31,140 bases of DNA. Origin: JAQBDA01 sp041301185. GTDB lineage: Bacteria > Chloroflexota > Anaerolineae > Anaerolineales > UBA4823. The position numbers were made by a program, and so were the translations under genes. Positions 22,729-31,140 of this stretch are shown piece by piece. The notes below the pieces were generated by a model. It searched no databases and was not told where the DNA came from. It was given only the letters and a program-made list of their open reading frames with translations. Where the stretch lies: positions 1 to 31,140 of the forward strand of contig JBFYSV010000283.1 in the NCBI GenBank assembly GCA_041301185.1, read 5' to 3'. Within the stretch, counting starts at the first letter, position 1. Each line of letters begins with the position of its first letter.

Positions 22729-23664
22729 CTACCCCTCCACGGGCACCGGAACTGCTTCTACGATATCTGCGACCAACTCTTCCATCATCCTGCCTCGAAG
22801 CTGAGCCTGGGGTGATATGATCAGCCTGTGGGTGAGCACCAGAGGTGCGATCTTCTTGACGTCATCGGGAAGAGTAAAATCACGACCCTGAATGGCTGCC
22901 CAGGCTTGAGCTGCCTGGTACAGGGACAAGGTTGCTCGGGGACTGGCGCCAAGCTCGATCTCGCTGTGGTTGCGGGTTGCCCGGGCAACTCGCACGATAT
23001 ATTCCCGCACTGCTTCAGCGACCCTGACCTGTCGCCTCTCCATCTGCAATTCGATAATCTCCTCAGGGGTAGATACCGGCTGCACGTCAGACATGGGATC
23101 AGAATAGCGAAAGCGCTCAAGAATCTGGTTCTCTTCACCTTCGTCCGGGTAGCCAATGGCTATACGCATCAGAAAACGGTCAATTTGAGCCTCCGGCAGA
23201 GGAAAAGTCCCTTCCAGCTCAATCGGATTCTGAGTTGCCATCACCAGAAACGGTCTCGGTAACATATGGGTGAAACCGTCTATCGTCACTTGCTTTTCCT
23301 GCATGGCTTCCAGTAAGGCCGATTGCGTTCTGGGCGTTGCCCGGTTGATCTCATCTGCAAGCACAACCTGGCTCATGATTGGCCCGGGCTTGAAGGTAAA
23401 TTCCTGCAATTTTTGGTTGAACCAATTCAGTCCGGTGACATCCGAGGGAAGCAGGTCGGGCGTGAACTGAATCCGCCGGAACGAACAACCCAATGAAGCT
23501 GCCAGCGCTCGAGCCAGCGTGGTCTTCCCAATTCCGGGTACATCCTCCAGCAGCATATGTCCTTCGCACAACACAACCGCCAAGGTGAGGTTGATCACAT
23601 CATCCTTGCCCACAATAACCTGCTGGATATTCTCCCGCAAACGCTGTGCAACTTCTGCTATCAT
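22729..23664 (-). CDS. MoxR-family AAA+ ATPase
   Basis: 311 residues. Walker A GIGKTTLARALAASLG near residue 45, Walker B VVLADEINRATPRTQSALLEAMQEKQVTIDG, sensor 1 VMATQNPIELEGTFPLPEAQIDRFLM and a C-terminal lid with SPRATLSLYQAAQAWAAIQGRDFTLPDDVK. This is the classical MoxR pattern: a chaperone-like ATPase that helps assemble or insert cofactors into partner proteins. First gene of the three-gene operon. GAGGTGATCC precedes the ATG. A 177-base divergent space separates it from the DinG-like gene. Confidence 0.95.
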   Translation of the reverse strand: MIAEVAQRLRENIQQVIVGKDDVINLTLAVVLCEGHMLLEDVPGIGKTTLARALAASLGCSFRRIQFTPDLLPSDVTGLNWFNQKLQEFTFKPGPIMSQVVLADEINRATPRTQSALLEAMQEKQVTIDGFTHMLPRPFLVMATQNPIELEGTFPLPEAQIDRFLMRIAIGYPDEGEENQILERFRYSDPMSDVQPVSTPEEIIELQMERRQVRVAEAVREYIVRVARATRNHSEIELGASPRATLSLYQAAQAWAAIQGRDFTLPDDVKKIAPLVLTHRLIISPQAQLRGRMMEELVADIVEAVPVPVEG

Positions 23665-23828
23665 GGATCACCTCACGCTTTCGATATATGAGTCATTGAA
23701 GGGCATGCCATTCTGAGAAAGCTGTGAAACAAATAGTCTGATTACGACAAGTTTACCAAAACTCCCACTCCCTGGCATTATCTTTACCCTGTGTCTTTCA
23801 GTAAAGTTCACCCCACATGCCCGGATGG

Positions 23829-23834
23829 TATAAT
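23829..23834 (+). promoter_or_regulatory. Extended -10 box of the dinG-like gene, leaderless arrangement
   Basis: TGGTATAAT (TG at 23826-23827, TATAAT at 23829-23834) lies seven bases before the ATG at 23842, so the transcript would start at about the A of ATG. A weak TTCACC -35 is possible at 23807-23812. No ribosome site. Confidence 0.6.
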
Positions 23835-23841
23835 CCAGTCC

Positions 23842-26646
23842 ATGACTGTGCTGGTTGCACTGGATATTGAAACTACCGGTCTTGATCCCCAGAAAGATGC
23901 CATCATCGAAATTGGTGCCGTTCGCTTTAACGGTCACCGGGTTGAAGATGAATGGGAGACGTTAATTCACCCGGGTCGTCCCATCCCGCCCTTCATCACC
24001 CAGCTCACTGGTATCAATGACCAGATGCTCTTGAAAGCTCCCGCAGTTCAGGATGTCATCCCTGATCTGGCTCGGTTTGTAAGTGACTCTCCGATCTTGG
24101 GTCATAGCATTGGCTTTGATCTCTCGTTCTTACGCAGGCAGAAGAAAGAATTATTTGCCGGCAATGAAATCATCGACACCTACGAGCTAGCCTCCATCAT
24201 GCTTCCCCAAGCAGGACGTTATAACCTGGGTGCCCTGGCACAAGCCCTTGCGGTTCCCCTGCCTGCTAACCACCGGGCAGTGAATGATGCCCACGCGACG
24301 CGGGGCGTCTACTTGAAATTGCTCGAAGAAGCAAAAGTCTTGCCATTAAACCTGCTGGCAGAGATTGTCCGATTTAGCGACCCGGTTGATTGGGCAGGAT
24401 ACTGGTTCTTCCGCCAGGTGCTCCGCGCTCGCAGCAAAGAAATCGTCGCGGCCAAACAAGTTCGCCATGCGTACACCGGTCCGCTGTTCGATGGGCGCTA
24501 CACCCCACCTGCCAGCCCTCTCCAGCCGCTGGAAAATCCAATTGGCCTAGATCCGGCAGAGGTTAATTCGATCCTGGAATACGGTGGTGCCTTCTCCCGA
24601 CACTTCCCGGAATTTGAATACCGCCCACAGCAGGTGGCTATGCTAGATGCAGTCACCCGGGCTATATCAAACAGCCGCCATCTGATGGTTGAAGCCGGGA
24701 CTGGTACTGGCAAAAGCCTGGCGTACCTGATTCCCGCAGCCTTATGGGCCGTCCAAAACAATACCCGGGTGGTTATCTCGACGAATACCATTAACCTTCA
24801 AGATCAATTAATCAATAAAGATATCCCAGATATGCGGGACGCTCTAGGGCTGGATATCCGTGCATCGGTGCTCAAAGGGCGCGCCAATTATCTTTGCCCG
24901 CGCCGCCTGGAAAACCTGCGCAAGCGCGGTCCAGAGACACCCGAAGAAGTGCGCGTGCTGGGAAAAATCCTGGTCTGGCTCCAAAACACTGTCTCTGGCG
25001 ACCGGGCTGAGATAAATCTCAACGGACAGGTTGAGCGCGACGTTTGGAGCCGGGTTTCTGCAGAGGACGAGGGCTGTACAACTGAGAATTGTCTAAAGAG
25101 AACCGGTGGCATTTGTCCTTACTACCGCGCCCGCCAGGCTGCCCAAAGTGCCCACTTACTGATCGTGAACCACGCATTGCTTCTCTCCGATGTAGCCACC
25201 GGCAATCGTGTCTTGCCTGACTACGATATCCTGATCGTTGATGAAGCCCACCACATCGAAGATGCAACCACCAACGCTCTCAGCTATCGGCTCACCCAGG
25301 CTGATATAGAGCACGCGCTGCGCGAACTAGGTGGTTCTAAGAGCGGAGCTATGGGTTGGCTTCTTGCAGCCACCCAGGATCTTCTATCCCCCGGCGATTA
25401 TGCCAGCATCCATCACCTCGTCGATCGTGCTACCGATCTGGCATTCCAGTACGAAAACCTATCCAGAGGATTTTTCACAGCAATTGATAAATTCCTATTC
25501 GAACAGCGCGACGGCAGACCTATCGGTAACTATTCGCACCAGGAACGAATCTTGAGCGCCACCCGCACGCAGCCTGCATGGGGTGAGGTCGAGCTTGCCT
25601 GGGATGACGCTCAGAGAACGCTTCAGCCCTTGATCGATGTTTTGGCGAAACTTCTCCAGGCGATCGCAGAACTCCTCACCGATCTCCACGAAGAAGACGA
25701 GGAGCTTTATAGCCGGCTGAGCAACCTGTACCGCCGTTTCATGGAGATGAACGAAAATCTAAACGCGCTGGTGTTCAAACCCGATACGGAAAAGATCTAT
25801 TGGGTAGAGATCAATACTGGCGGTTGGCGGCTGGCTGTAAATGCAGCCCCGCTGCATATTGGTCATCTGATGCAACAATATCTTTGGAATGAGAAAAGCT
25901 CGGTGATCCTGACTTCCGCCACTCTAACCGCTGCTGGCGAGTTCGATTACATCCGCAGCCGGTTATATGCAGAAGATGCTGATGAGCTGGCTCTGGGCTC
26001 GCCGTTTGATTTTGAGAACGCCACTTTGCTCTTTCTGGCTAATGACATCCCCGAACCTGGCGACCGACAGGGGCACCAGCGTTCCGTTGAGTCTAGCCTG
26101 ATCCAGCTCTGCCGGGCGACAGGGGGACGCACTTTGGTGCTATTCACCTCTTATGAACAGCTCCGCCGCACATCCCAGGCGATATCGCCCGTCCTGGCTC
26201 GCGACGATATCCTGGTTTTTGAGCAAGGCGAAGGAGCTTCGCCCCACAGCCTTTTAGAGACATTTCGTAGCACGGAGCGCGCCGTGCTGCTGGGAACCCG
26301 CGCCTTCTGGGAGGGCGTGGATATCCCCGGAGAGGCGCTATCTGTGCTGGTGATTGTCAAGCTACCGTTCGATGTGCCGTCCGACCCGATCGTCGCCGCC
26401 CGCGCAGAGACGTTCGAAGATCCCTTCCAGCAGTACTCATTGCCAGAGGCAATCTTGCGCTTCCGCCAGGGTTTCGGTCGCCTGATCCGCACCCAAAACG
26501 ATCGCGGTGTGGTCGCTATCCTCGACCGGCGTGTCCTCACCAAACGATATGGGCGCTTATTTATCGAATCTTTGCCGCCCTGCAATACGCAAGTGGCACC
26601 CATAGCCAGCTTGCCGCGCCTGGCAGCCCGTTGGTTGAACTTATAA
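23842..26646 (+). CDS. dinG: DnaQ-DinG fusion: DEDDh exonuclease plus XPD/DinG-type helicase
   Basis: 934 residues. The N-terminal exonuclease domain (about 1-175) has the DIETTG motif (D8, E10), an ILGHSIGFDLSFL segment and HRAVNDAHAT (His and Asp of DEDDh). The helicase part has Walker A VEAGTGTGKSLAYL (about 282-295), cysteines near 352, 411, 416 and 424 (YLC, EGC, ENC, GIC) that could hold an Fe-S cluster as in XPD/DinG, Walker B VDEAHHIED (about 463), and C-terminal motifs VILTSATLT, GTRAFWEGVDIPGE and FRQGFGRLIRTQNDRG. Fusions of this kind are known from Gram-positive DinG proteins, where the exonuclease is active. Likely role: processing of DNA or RNA-DNA structures in repair. Start chosen at 23842, not 23791, because the exonuclease fold begins at once and a promoter box lies between. 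Confidence 0.93.
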   Translation: MTVLVALDIETTGLDPQKDAIIEIGAVRFNGHRVEDEWETLIHPGRPIPPFITQLTGINDQMLLKAPAVQDVIPDLARFVSDSPILGHSIGFDLSFLRRQKKELFAGNEIIDTYELASIMLPQAGRYNLGALAQALAVPLPANHRAVNDAHATRGVYLKLLEEAKVLPLNLLAEIVRFSDPVDWAGYWFFRQVLRARSKEIVAAKQVRHAYTGPLFDGRYTPPASPLQPLENPIGLDPAEVNSILEYGGAFSRHFPEFEYRPQQVAMLDAVTRAISNSRHLMVEAGTGTGKSLAYLIPAALWAVQNNTRVVISTNTINLQDQLINKDIPDMRDALGLDIRASVLKGRANYLCPRRLENLRKRGPETPEEVRVLGKILVWLQNTVSGDRAEINLNGQVERDVWSRVSAEDEGCTTENCLKRTGGICPYYRARQAAQSAHLLIVNHALLLSDVATGNRVLPDYDILIVDEAHHIEDATTNALSYRLTQADIEHALRELGGSKSGAMGWLLAATQDLLSPGDYASIHHLVDRATDLAFQYENLSRGFFTAIDKFLFEQRDGRPIGNYSHQERILSATRTQPAWGEVELAWDDAQRTLQPLIDVLAKLLQAIAELLTDLHEEDEELYSRLSNLYRRFMEMNENLNALVFKPDTEKIYWVEINTGGWRLAVNAAPLHIGHLMQQYLWNEKSSVILTSATLTAAGEFDYIRSRLYAEDADELALGSPFDFENATLLFLANDIPEPGDRQGHQRSVESSLIQLCRATGGRTLVLFTSYEQLRRTSQAISPVLARDDILVFEQGEGASPHSLLETFRSTERAVLLGTRAFWEGVDIPGEALSVLVIVKLPFDVPSDPIVAARAETFEDPFQQYSLPEAILRFRQGFGRLIRTQNDRGVVAILDRRVLTKRYGRLFIESLPPCNTQVAPIASLPRLAARWLNL

Positions 26647-26657
26647 CCTCAATTTGA

Positions 26658-27734
26658 TCATGGTCCATTCCGGACCACAACACTCCCTATCGCCAGTTTA
26701 ATTGTCAGATCCACCTGCTGGGTCGCTAATTCGTAATCCGGCGACTGGTACACGTTTTCCTGGCGCACAAAACCAGGAGGCATTTGTACAGAAACCAGGG
26801 CAGTCTCCGCCTGTACCCGAACCCCTACTCCCTCAGGAATGGTTACCAAAATTTGCCCAATCGCTCCATTGGTACCGACCACAAGGTCATCTTGAGCAGG
26901 CAGGGAAACTGATGTGCTCCCAACCGCGGTATTGATGAACAGACTATCCAGGTCCAGCTTGCTCAGGTCAGCATCCAAATTTCCTGCCCCCAAATTGAGG
27001 GTTAAGTCCAAAGGAATGGCATCAGTCAGGTTCAAATCCCAAGCCATTTGTCCTGGATTTGTTCCTGGGAAAAAAAACGTGGAACTGGAATCCCGGATAA
27101 GATAATTTCCCACGCCATTATTGACCGTATAGCTGCTCTCAATGCGCTGATTCGACCGAGCCGGCACACTACCTACTATCAATATTTCGCTGAGGTCCGT
27201 TGCGCCTATCTGAATATCACCCGCACCGGTGTCGATCTTTACCTCCGCCCGGGTCGCACCTTCCAAGCTCTGCTGGATCGCTTCTCCCTGCACGAGGTTG
27301 CCCTGAGAAGCGCTTACCCCAAACAACCACAAAGAACCAGCCAGGATTATCAGGATCAAGATGATTCCGGCAATTGCAGCCCAAATCGAACGGCGACCGA
27401 CCAATATATCAAAACCAATTGCAATCAACAGGATCGGCCACAATGTGAGAACCATCCGCCAGACATTGACACTCAGGTAGCCCAGGTTTGCCAGGAGAAA
27501 GATCACCCCGATACCGATCATAAATGTCGGGGCAACCAACCCCTCGCGCTTGTAAATGCTATCCAATCCAATGACGATTAACAGCAGCGGCCAAAATTGC
27601 CAGATCAAGCTCCATGCATCCCCCTCGATCACACCTGTGTTGCTTAACAGAAAGATTACTCCCAAAATGACCAATAGCAACGCAAAGAAAATACTACCTC
27701 TGCCGCGTCGGCGAGGTTGATTCGTTTCGCTCAT
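26658..27734 (-). CDS. LiaF-like membrane protein (DUF5668 plus adhesin-like beta domain)
   Basis: 358 residues. An N-terminal RRRGRG segment is followed by four or five helices arranged as repeats of the type LLLVILGVIFLLSNTGV / FWPLLLIVIGLDSIY and IGIGVIFLLANLGYLS / LWPILLIAIGFDIL, then a further helix ending near 145. The C-terminal ~200 residues are a beta-helix-like, polar domain (KIDTGAGDIQIGATDLSEILIVGS, LNLGAGNLDADLSKL, GSTSVSLPAQ) like DUF4097 or the LiaF cell-wall-stress domain. Family members sense or modulate envelope stress; the role here is not known. RBS AAAGGAGGAG. It follows the LiaI-like gene by 17 bases in one transcript. Confidence 0.85.
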   Translation of the reverse strand: MSETNQPRRRGRGSIFFALLLVILGVIFLLSNTGVIEGDAWSLIWQFWPLLLIVIGLDSIYKREGLVAPTFMIGIGVIFLLANLGYLSVNVWRMVLTLWPILLIAIGFDILVGRRSIWAAIAGIILILIILAGSLWLFGVSASQGNLVQGEAIQQSLEGATRAEVKIDTGAGDIQIGATDLSEILIVGSVPARSNQRIESSYTVNNGVGNYLIRDSSSTFFFPGTNPGQMAWDLNLTDAIPLDLTLNLGAGNLDADLSKLDLDSLFINTAVGSTSVSLPAQDDLVVGTNGAIGQILVTIPEGVGVRVQAETALVSVQMPPGFVRQENVYQSPDYELATQQVDLTIKLAIGSVVVRNGP

Positions 27735-27751
27735 CTAAAACTCCTCCTTTA

Positions 27752-28390
27752 TCATTTGTTTGTCAGCGTGCGGAAGATCAATATTCCTCCACCCACGATT
27801 AAGGCTATTGGCAACAAATACGCCATAAAAGCGCCGCTGAATGCTCCAAAAATCACTCCCATCAGCGCCAGAATAATCGCCGGGATCCAAGGCCATTGCA
27901 TCCTGCCCTCGTGCGTAGGAACCAATGCCACGAGGGCAAATGTTGCTGCCAGCCCCAAGAAGAAGACCGAAACAAACCCCATTTCTGAGAGCAGGTTTTC
28001 CAGGCTAATGACAATTGCCAGGGTCAAGAGCACTCCACAAGGAATAATTGCCCACCAAAATTCTCGATTAAGCAAGTAAATCACCAGGAAGCTGGCTCCA
28101 ATGCTCCCCAAGACGATTGGACCAGACAGAGTACTGCTCAAGCTCGGAGCAATCGTGTCCAAGCTGATGGACAACCCAACCCCTAGCAGGGTAAAACCAG
28201 GGATTATCGTCCACCAATTTGCCCGATTCGAGAAAAATATCGTCAGGAAGAACAGACCTGCCAACCCAATTACCAACGCCCAGAACAGGTTTCCATACTG
28301 GAAGCCGAAAAGGTTCTGGAGCAAGAACAATACGCCTCCCAGGATCAGCAATGCTCCCCAGAATATTCGTGAGTTCAACCATTTGGACAT
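27752..28390 (-). CDS. Polytopic LiaI/DUF5668-like membrane protein
   Basis: 212 residues, nearly all membrane helices (about eight), beginning FWGALLILGGVLFLLQNLFGF, the WGxxLILxGxxFLLxN pattern shared with the LiaF-like neighbours. WWTIIPGFTLLGVG and WWAIIPCGVLLTL are internal repeats of one another. It has no extracytoplasmic domain. RBS AGGAGG before the ATG. It sits between pncB and the LiaF-like gene in a minus-strand run; function unknown, possibly a partner subunit of the LiaF-like proteins. Confidence 0.82.
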   Translation of the reverse strand: MSKWLNSRIFWGALLILGGVLFLLQNLFGFQYGNLFWALVIGLAGLFFLTIFFSNRANWWTIIPGFTLLGVGLSISLDTIAPSLSSTLSGPIVLGSIGASFLVIYLLNREFWWAIIPCGVLLTLAIVISLENLLSEMGFVSVFFLGLAATFALVALVPTHEGRMQWPWIPAIILALMGVIFGAFSGAFMAYLLPIALIVGGGILIFRTLTNK

Positions 28391-28413
28391 TCTATCCTCC
28401 TCACACTATCAAC

Positions 28414-29961
28414 TTAATTCTTCATGGCGTTATGAATCAATTCTTGCTTGAGATCCCACAATTGCTGAGTAAGCGAAACGTGATAGATATGCGGGTACAT
28501 GATACGCCTTACGCCGGCATCCAGCTTTTCCACATCTGCTACTCTTTGCCGCCGGATTTCCTCGATGCTGGGTAAATCGTAGACCAATTTTCCTTCAATC
28601 AGAACATCCACATGCAACGGCTCGACCTTTGAGATGTCTTGTTTCTGGATCACCCGGTACTTCGTATGATCAGTTGGGTGCCGCAAGGTAATTGTCTCCA
28701 CGGATAAAGGATCTTCGTCTTGCAAGCCAATTAGATCCGCTGTTGCGCTGCCACGCTGGTCATAAACCCTCCACACGCGTTTATTCCCCGGATTGGGCGT
28801 TTTAGAGATGGACTCGGAGATCTTCATTGCTGGTTTCCATACCCCGTTATCGCAGACCGCCACCAGTTTATACACCCCTCCCAGTGCCGGCTCTCCCCAG
28901 GATGTAATCAAACGCGTGCCAACCCCATACACATACCGATTGATTAACTTTTCAGGATCTACGCCGTAGCGAGGGGCTTCCTCCACCACCTGGGTGATGA
29001 TCTGCCAGATAACCAGCTCATCCAAATTATTGGACAGCACAATCGACACATCTGGAAATCCCGCTTCATTCAGCATCTTGGCCGCGCGGATACTTAGATA
29101 TGCCAGGTCGCCAGAGTCTAGGCGGATTCCCTGGGGCTTATGTCCTTTGCGGCGTAACTCTTCAAATACCTTAATTGCGTTCGGAACACCGCTCTCCAGC
29201 GTATCGATCGTATCCACGAGCAGCAGGCAATCATCCGGATAGACATCTGCATAAGCCCGGAAAGCATCATATTCACTCATCCCCAGGGCGATAAATAGTT
29301 GCACCATGCTGTGGGCATGGGTACCCTTGGGTGGATAGCCAAGGATAGCTGAGACACCGACATTCGAGCTATAGTCAGCACCTCCAATCAAAGCTGCTCG
29401 CGTCCCCGCGTTGGCGCCCCGATCGTGACCCCTCCGCAATCCAAATTCCATCATGATTTGACCGCGACCCGTTTCGCGCATTCTCGCCGCTTTGGTTGCG
29501 ATCAACGTTTGATAATTAAGGTGATTGAGCAGGGCAGTCTCCAGGATTTGTGCCATTAAAATGGGTCCCTGAACAACGGTTAGCGGCGTGTTCGGGTGAA
29601 CCACACGACCCTCGGGTATTGCCCTCAGGCTTAATGAGCCGAACTCTCCATGTTTGCCCAACCAGCTCAGGAAATCGCTATCGAATAGTTGCGAGCCATT
29701 CTTGCTCTTGATGGTACGCAGGTAATCGATTTCCTCGGTGCGGAAACGGGCTTCTGCCATCCAGTCCAGCAGCCATTCCAGGCCGGCATTGATGCAGTAA
29801 CCAGCCTTATGAGATCCGTAGTCCGGGTAATTTCGGAAATAATGGTCAAACTGCACCGGCTTATCATACATCCCCATCCGGTAATACAGTTGAGCCATCG
29901 TCAGCTGGTACATATCCGTCAGCAAGATCCCTTCAGCAATCTCTCTCTCCGATTTCTTCAA
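28414..29961 (-). CDS. pncB: Nicotinate phosphoribosyltransferase
   Basis: Makes nicotinate mononucleotide from nicotinate and PRPP with ATP, the entry step of NAD salvage. 515 residues, at the upper end of the family. Motifs: LLTDMYQLTMAQLYYR at the N-terminus, VQFDHYFRNYPDYG, MEFGLRRGHDRGANAGTRAALIGG (substrate/PRPP region), KGTHAHSMVQLF, LLVDTIDTLESGVPNAIKV, IRLDSGDLAYLS and RYVYGVGTRLITS. Start: TTG at 29961, with AAGGAG six bases upstream; no nearby ATG fits as well. It begins 14 bases after the stop of the LiaF-like gene at 29976, so NAD salvage is co-transcribed with membrane-stress-like genes, an unusual pairing. Confidence 0.95.
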   Translation of the reverse strand: MKKSEREIAEGILLTDMYQLTMAQLYYRMGMYDKPVQFDHYFRNYPDYGSHKAGYCINAGLEWLLDWMAEARFRTEEIDYLRTIKSKNGSQLFDSDFLSWLGKHGEFGSLSLRAIPEGRVVHPNTPLTVVQGPILMAQILETALLNHLNYQTLIATKAARMRETGRGQIMMEFGLRRGHDRGANAGTRAALIGGADYSSNVGVSAILGYPPKGTHAHSMVQLFIALGMSEYDAFRAYADVYPDDCLLLVDTIDTLESGVPNAIKVFEELRRKGHKPQGIRLDSGDLAYLSIRAAKMLNEAGFPDVSIVLSNNLDELVIWQIITQVVEEAPRYGVDPEKLINRYVYGVGTRLITSWGEPALGGVYKLVAVCDNGVWKPAMKISESISKTPNPGNKRVWRVYDQRGSATADLIGLQDEDPLSVETITLRHPTDHTKYRVIQKQDISKVEPLHVDVLIEGKLVYDLPSIEEIRRQRVADVEKLDAGVRRIMYPHIYHVSLTQQLWDLKQELIHNAMKN

Positions 29962-29975
29962 CCCAGGCTCCTTGG

Positions 29976-30767
29976 TTAATGGATGGTTACCGATCCGACA
30001 CCCATCTGGATATCGATATCTACTTTGTTAGAAGCCGTATCATAATCTGCTGATTGATAGATCTCACCGGTGCGAGGGAATCGCGATCGATCCAGGCTCA
30101 GGCTGGACAAACCTCCTCGCGAGCGTATGCGGGCTGCCACTCCCGACGGAATCCGGATATCTACCGAAGCAGCACCCGACTCCACCATTACCCGGGTAAA
30201 GCCGGCATTGGCAGGCAGGTTTACGTTCGTTGAGCTCGCTCCTGTCTTTAGACGTAGCTCGCTTATTCTTAAGTCGTCCAAATCCAGGCGCGTCTCACTG
30301 GCGCCGGTTTCCAACTCCAGGCTGAGGGGGATATCTCTGGACAATGCAATCTTCCAGTCCAGGCTATATCCCGGATACCAGGAGAAGGGGATGAATTGAA
30401 CCGGGCTATTCATCTTGATGCGCAGGCTGTCACCCTCCCGGCGCTTATCTACCTCAACGCCACCGCCAAAATCCCCTGCAAGCAATTCGCCTGGAATCGC
30501 ACCTGCGTACAGGGTCAACCTGCCAGCCCCATGTTGCAAGCGGAGATGTGCCTGGTTTGCATCTTCCAGTGGGATGCTGACAGACTCGCCGGCAGGCTGT
30601 TTGCGGAAATAATTGCCCCAGATGATCCATACACCCAGCGCAATGATCACCAGAGGCCAGATAATACCCCATATATTGATACCTCCCAACAATCCAAGGT
30701 TATCTAATAGCAATACCGCCCCGACAAGTATTAAGACACTACCCCAAAACATCGTACCCTTGCTCAT
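29976..30767 (-). CDS. Second LiaF-like membrane protein (DUF5668 plus beta domain)
   Basis: 263 residues. Two membrane helices (MFWGSVLILVGAVLLLDNLGLL and IIWPLVIIALGVWIIWGNYF) form the DUF5668/LiaI-type unit. A soluble beta-rich domain follows, with repeats such as LRLQHGAGRLTLYAGA, LELETGASETRLDLDDL, LRLKTGASSTNVNLP and VMVESGAASVDIRIPSG, the toast-rack/DUF4097-like pattern. It is a shorter relative of the 358-residue protein at 26658, and both end on a similar motif (YQSADYDTASNKVDIDIQMGVGSVTIH versus YQSPDYELATQQVDLTIKLAIGSVVV), so they probably arose by duplication. RBS AAGGAG before the ATG. Confidence 0.85.
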   Translation of the reverse strand: MSKGTMFWGSVLILVGAVLLLDNLGLLGGINIWGIIWPLVIIALGVWIIWGNYFRKQPAGESVSIPLEDANQAHLRLQHGAGRLTLYAGAIPGELLAGDFGGGVEVDKRREGDSLRIKMNSPVQFIPFSWYPGYSLDWKIALSRDIPLSLELETGASETRLDLDDLRISELRLKTGASSTNVNLPANAGFTRVMVESGAASVDIRIPSGVAARIRSRGGLSSLSLDRSRFPRTGEIYQSADYDTASNKVDIDIQMGVGSVTIH

Positions 30768-30796
30768 ATCAGCTCCTTTTCATGTGGTTCCATCAC

Positions 30797-30827
30797 AATA
30801 TACGCTAGACCAGGAGATTTGTTGCAA
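30797..30827 (-). promoter_or_regulatory. Possible promoter of the LiaF-pncB run
   Basis: Minus strand: TTGCAA (30827-30822), 19-base spacer, TATATT (30802-30797). The spacer is longer than ideal, so this is tentative. Confidence 0.35.
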
Positions 30828-30837
30828 ATTATCGGGA

Positions 30838-31140
30838 TCAATTACGTTCCTTTAGGTATCGCCTGAGCAAATCAACTATTAAGGTCAAACCAAGTAAGCT
30901 CACCAGGATTGCCACAAAATTCTTGCTGATCCAAAGCACGCCTTGCAAGGTGTTCCTCCCAGCAGATACCCTGGCAGCAGATTCTTCTGGAAACAGAATG
31001 GGTTGATCCCAGGTAAATGATTTTAATTTCGCCAGATATCCTTGCCAAATGCAACCCTCCAGGCTGAAGACATAAAGATGGTTAGTCCAGTACCATGCCA
31101 GGCGCAAATCTCGTGAAAATTCCTCCCAGGATAAGCTCTT
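30838..31140 (-). CDS. C-terminal part of an unidentified membrane-anchored protein
   Basis: Frame open to the right window edge, so the gene starts beyond it; 100 residues are visible. A polar region (DLRLAWYWTNHLYVFSLEGCIWQGYLAKL) is followed by one membrane helix near the end (FVAILVSLLGLTLIVDLL) and a short basic tail RRYLKERN. This looks like an extracytoplasmic domain anchored by a C-terminal helix with the tail inside. I do not recognise the family. It lies 70 bases upstream of the LiaF-like gene on the same strand. Confidence 0.7.
   Translation of the reverse strand, partial: KSLSWEEFSRDLRLAWYWTNHLYVFSLEGCIWQGYLAKLKSFTWDQPILFPEESAARVSAGRNTLQGVLWISKNFVAILVSLLGLTLIVDLLRRYLKERN

Noticed and set aside
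26660..26680. Hairpin TGGTCC/GGACCA at the convergent gene ends as a terminator
   Set aside because: The stem is only 6 bp, lies inside the LiaF-like coding end and lacks a T-run.
1..31140. CRISPR array, prophage or complete insertion sequence
   Set aside because: No regularly spaced repeats, no phage structural genes and no transposase were seen on either strand.

Overview
The window reads as a chromosomal segment of a member of the Chloroflexota, most likely an Anaerolineae-type anaerobe. This is an inference from gene content and protein style, not from a marker gene: short lipoproteins with S/T/P-rich linkers, an AAA/DUF58/DUF4129 set, several LiaF-like membrane proteins, a GT4 glycosyltransferase and a purine-fermentation style operon. 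Coding density is high. There is one tRNA. I see no complete insertion sequence, no CRISPR array and no phage genes.

Left part (1-7852, all minus strand). A six-gene operon is read from right to left: 8-oxoguanine deaminase, adenine deaminase, a GntR/HutC regulator, two carbamoyltransferase-family proteins and carbamate kinase, which runs off the left edge. It starts from a near-consensus promoter (TTGACA, 17 bp, TAGACT) flanked by two copies of the palindrome TTGTCnGACAA, a convincing repressor arrangement probably used by the operon's own GntR protein. The logic fits anaerobic purine use: deaminate purine bases, open the rings elsewhere, release carbamoyl phosphate from a ureido intermediate, and make ATP with carbamate kinase. 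folD lies just upstream and could take up one-carbon units. Its terminator abuts the operator.

Middle part (7853-14498). After a 470-base non-coding stretch with a MITE-like hairpin comes a plus-strand cluster: a small lipoprotein, a 39-residue single-pass membrane microprotein, an MBOAT acyltransferase, a membrane-anchored SGNH protein, a secreted SGNH lipoprotein, an acyl carrier protein and a FAAL-like acyl-AMP ligase. This matches the Dlt (teichoic acid D-alanylation) pathway part for part, including a microprotein whose last six residues are WIYQGF, resembling the tyrosine acyl-shuttle hexapeptide of DltX. The ligase is fatty-acyl-AMP-ligase-like rather than DltA-like, and Chloroflexota are not known for teichoic acids, so both cargo and acceptor are unknown. 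This is the strongest candidate for an undescribed system.

Right part (14543-31140). A GT4 glycosyltransferase (minus) is followed by tRNA-Thr(CGT), uridine kinase, cyclophilin, a VTT/DedA-like protein, an M20 peptidase and a CBS-ACT protein (plus). A minus-strand MoxR-DUF58-DUF4129 operon and a plus-strand DnaQ-DinG exonuclease-helicase follow. The window ends with a minus-strand group of LiaF/LiaI-like membrane proteins enclosing nicotinate phosphoribosyltransferase, and the C-terminal end of an unidentified membrane protein. Uridine kinase and the helicase have TATAAT boxes only 6-7 bases upstream of ATG, suggesting leaderless mRNAs.
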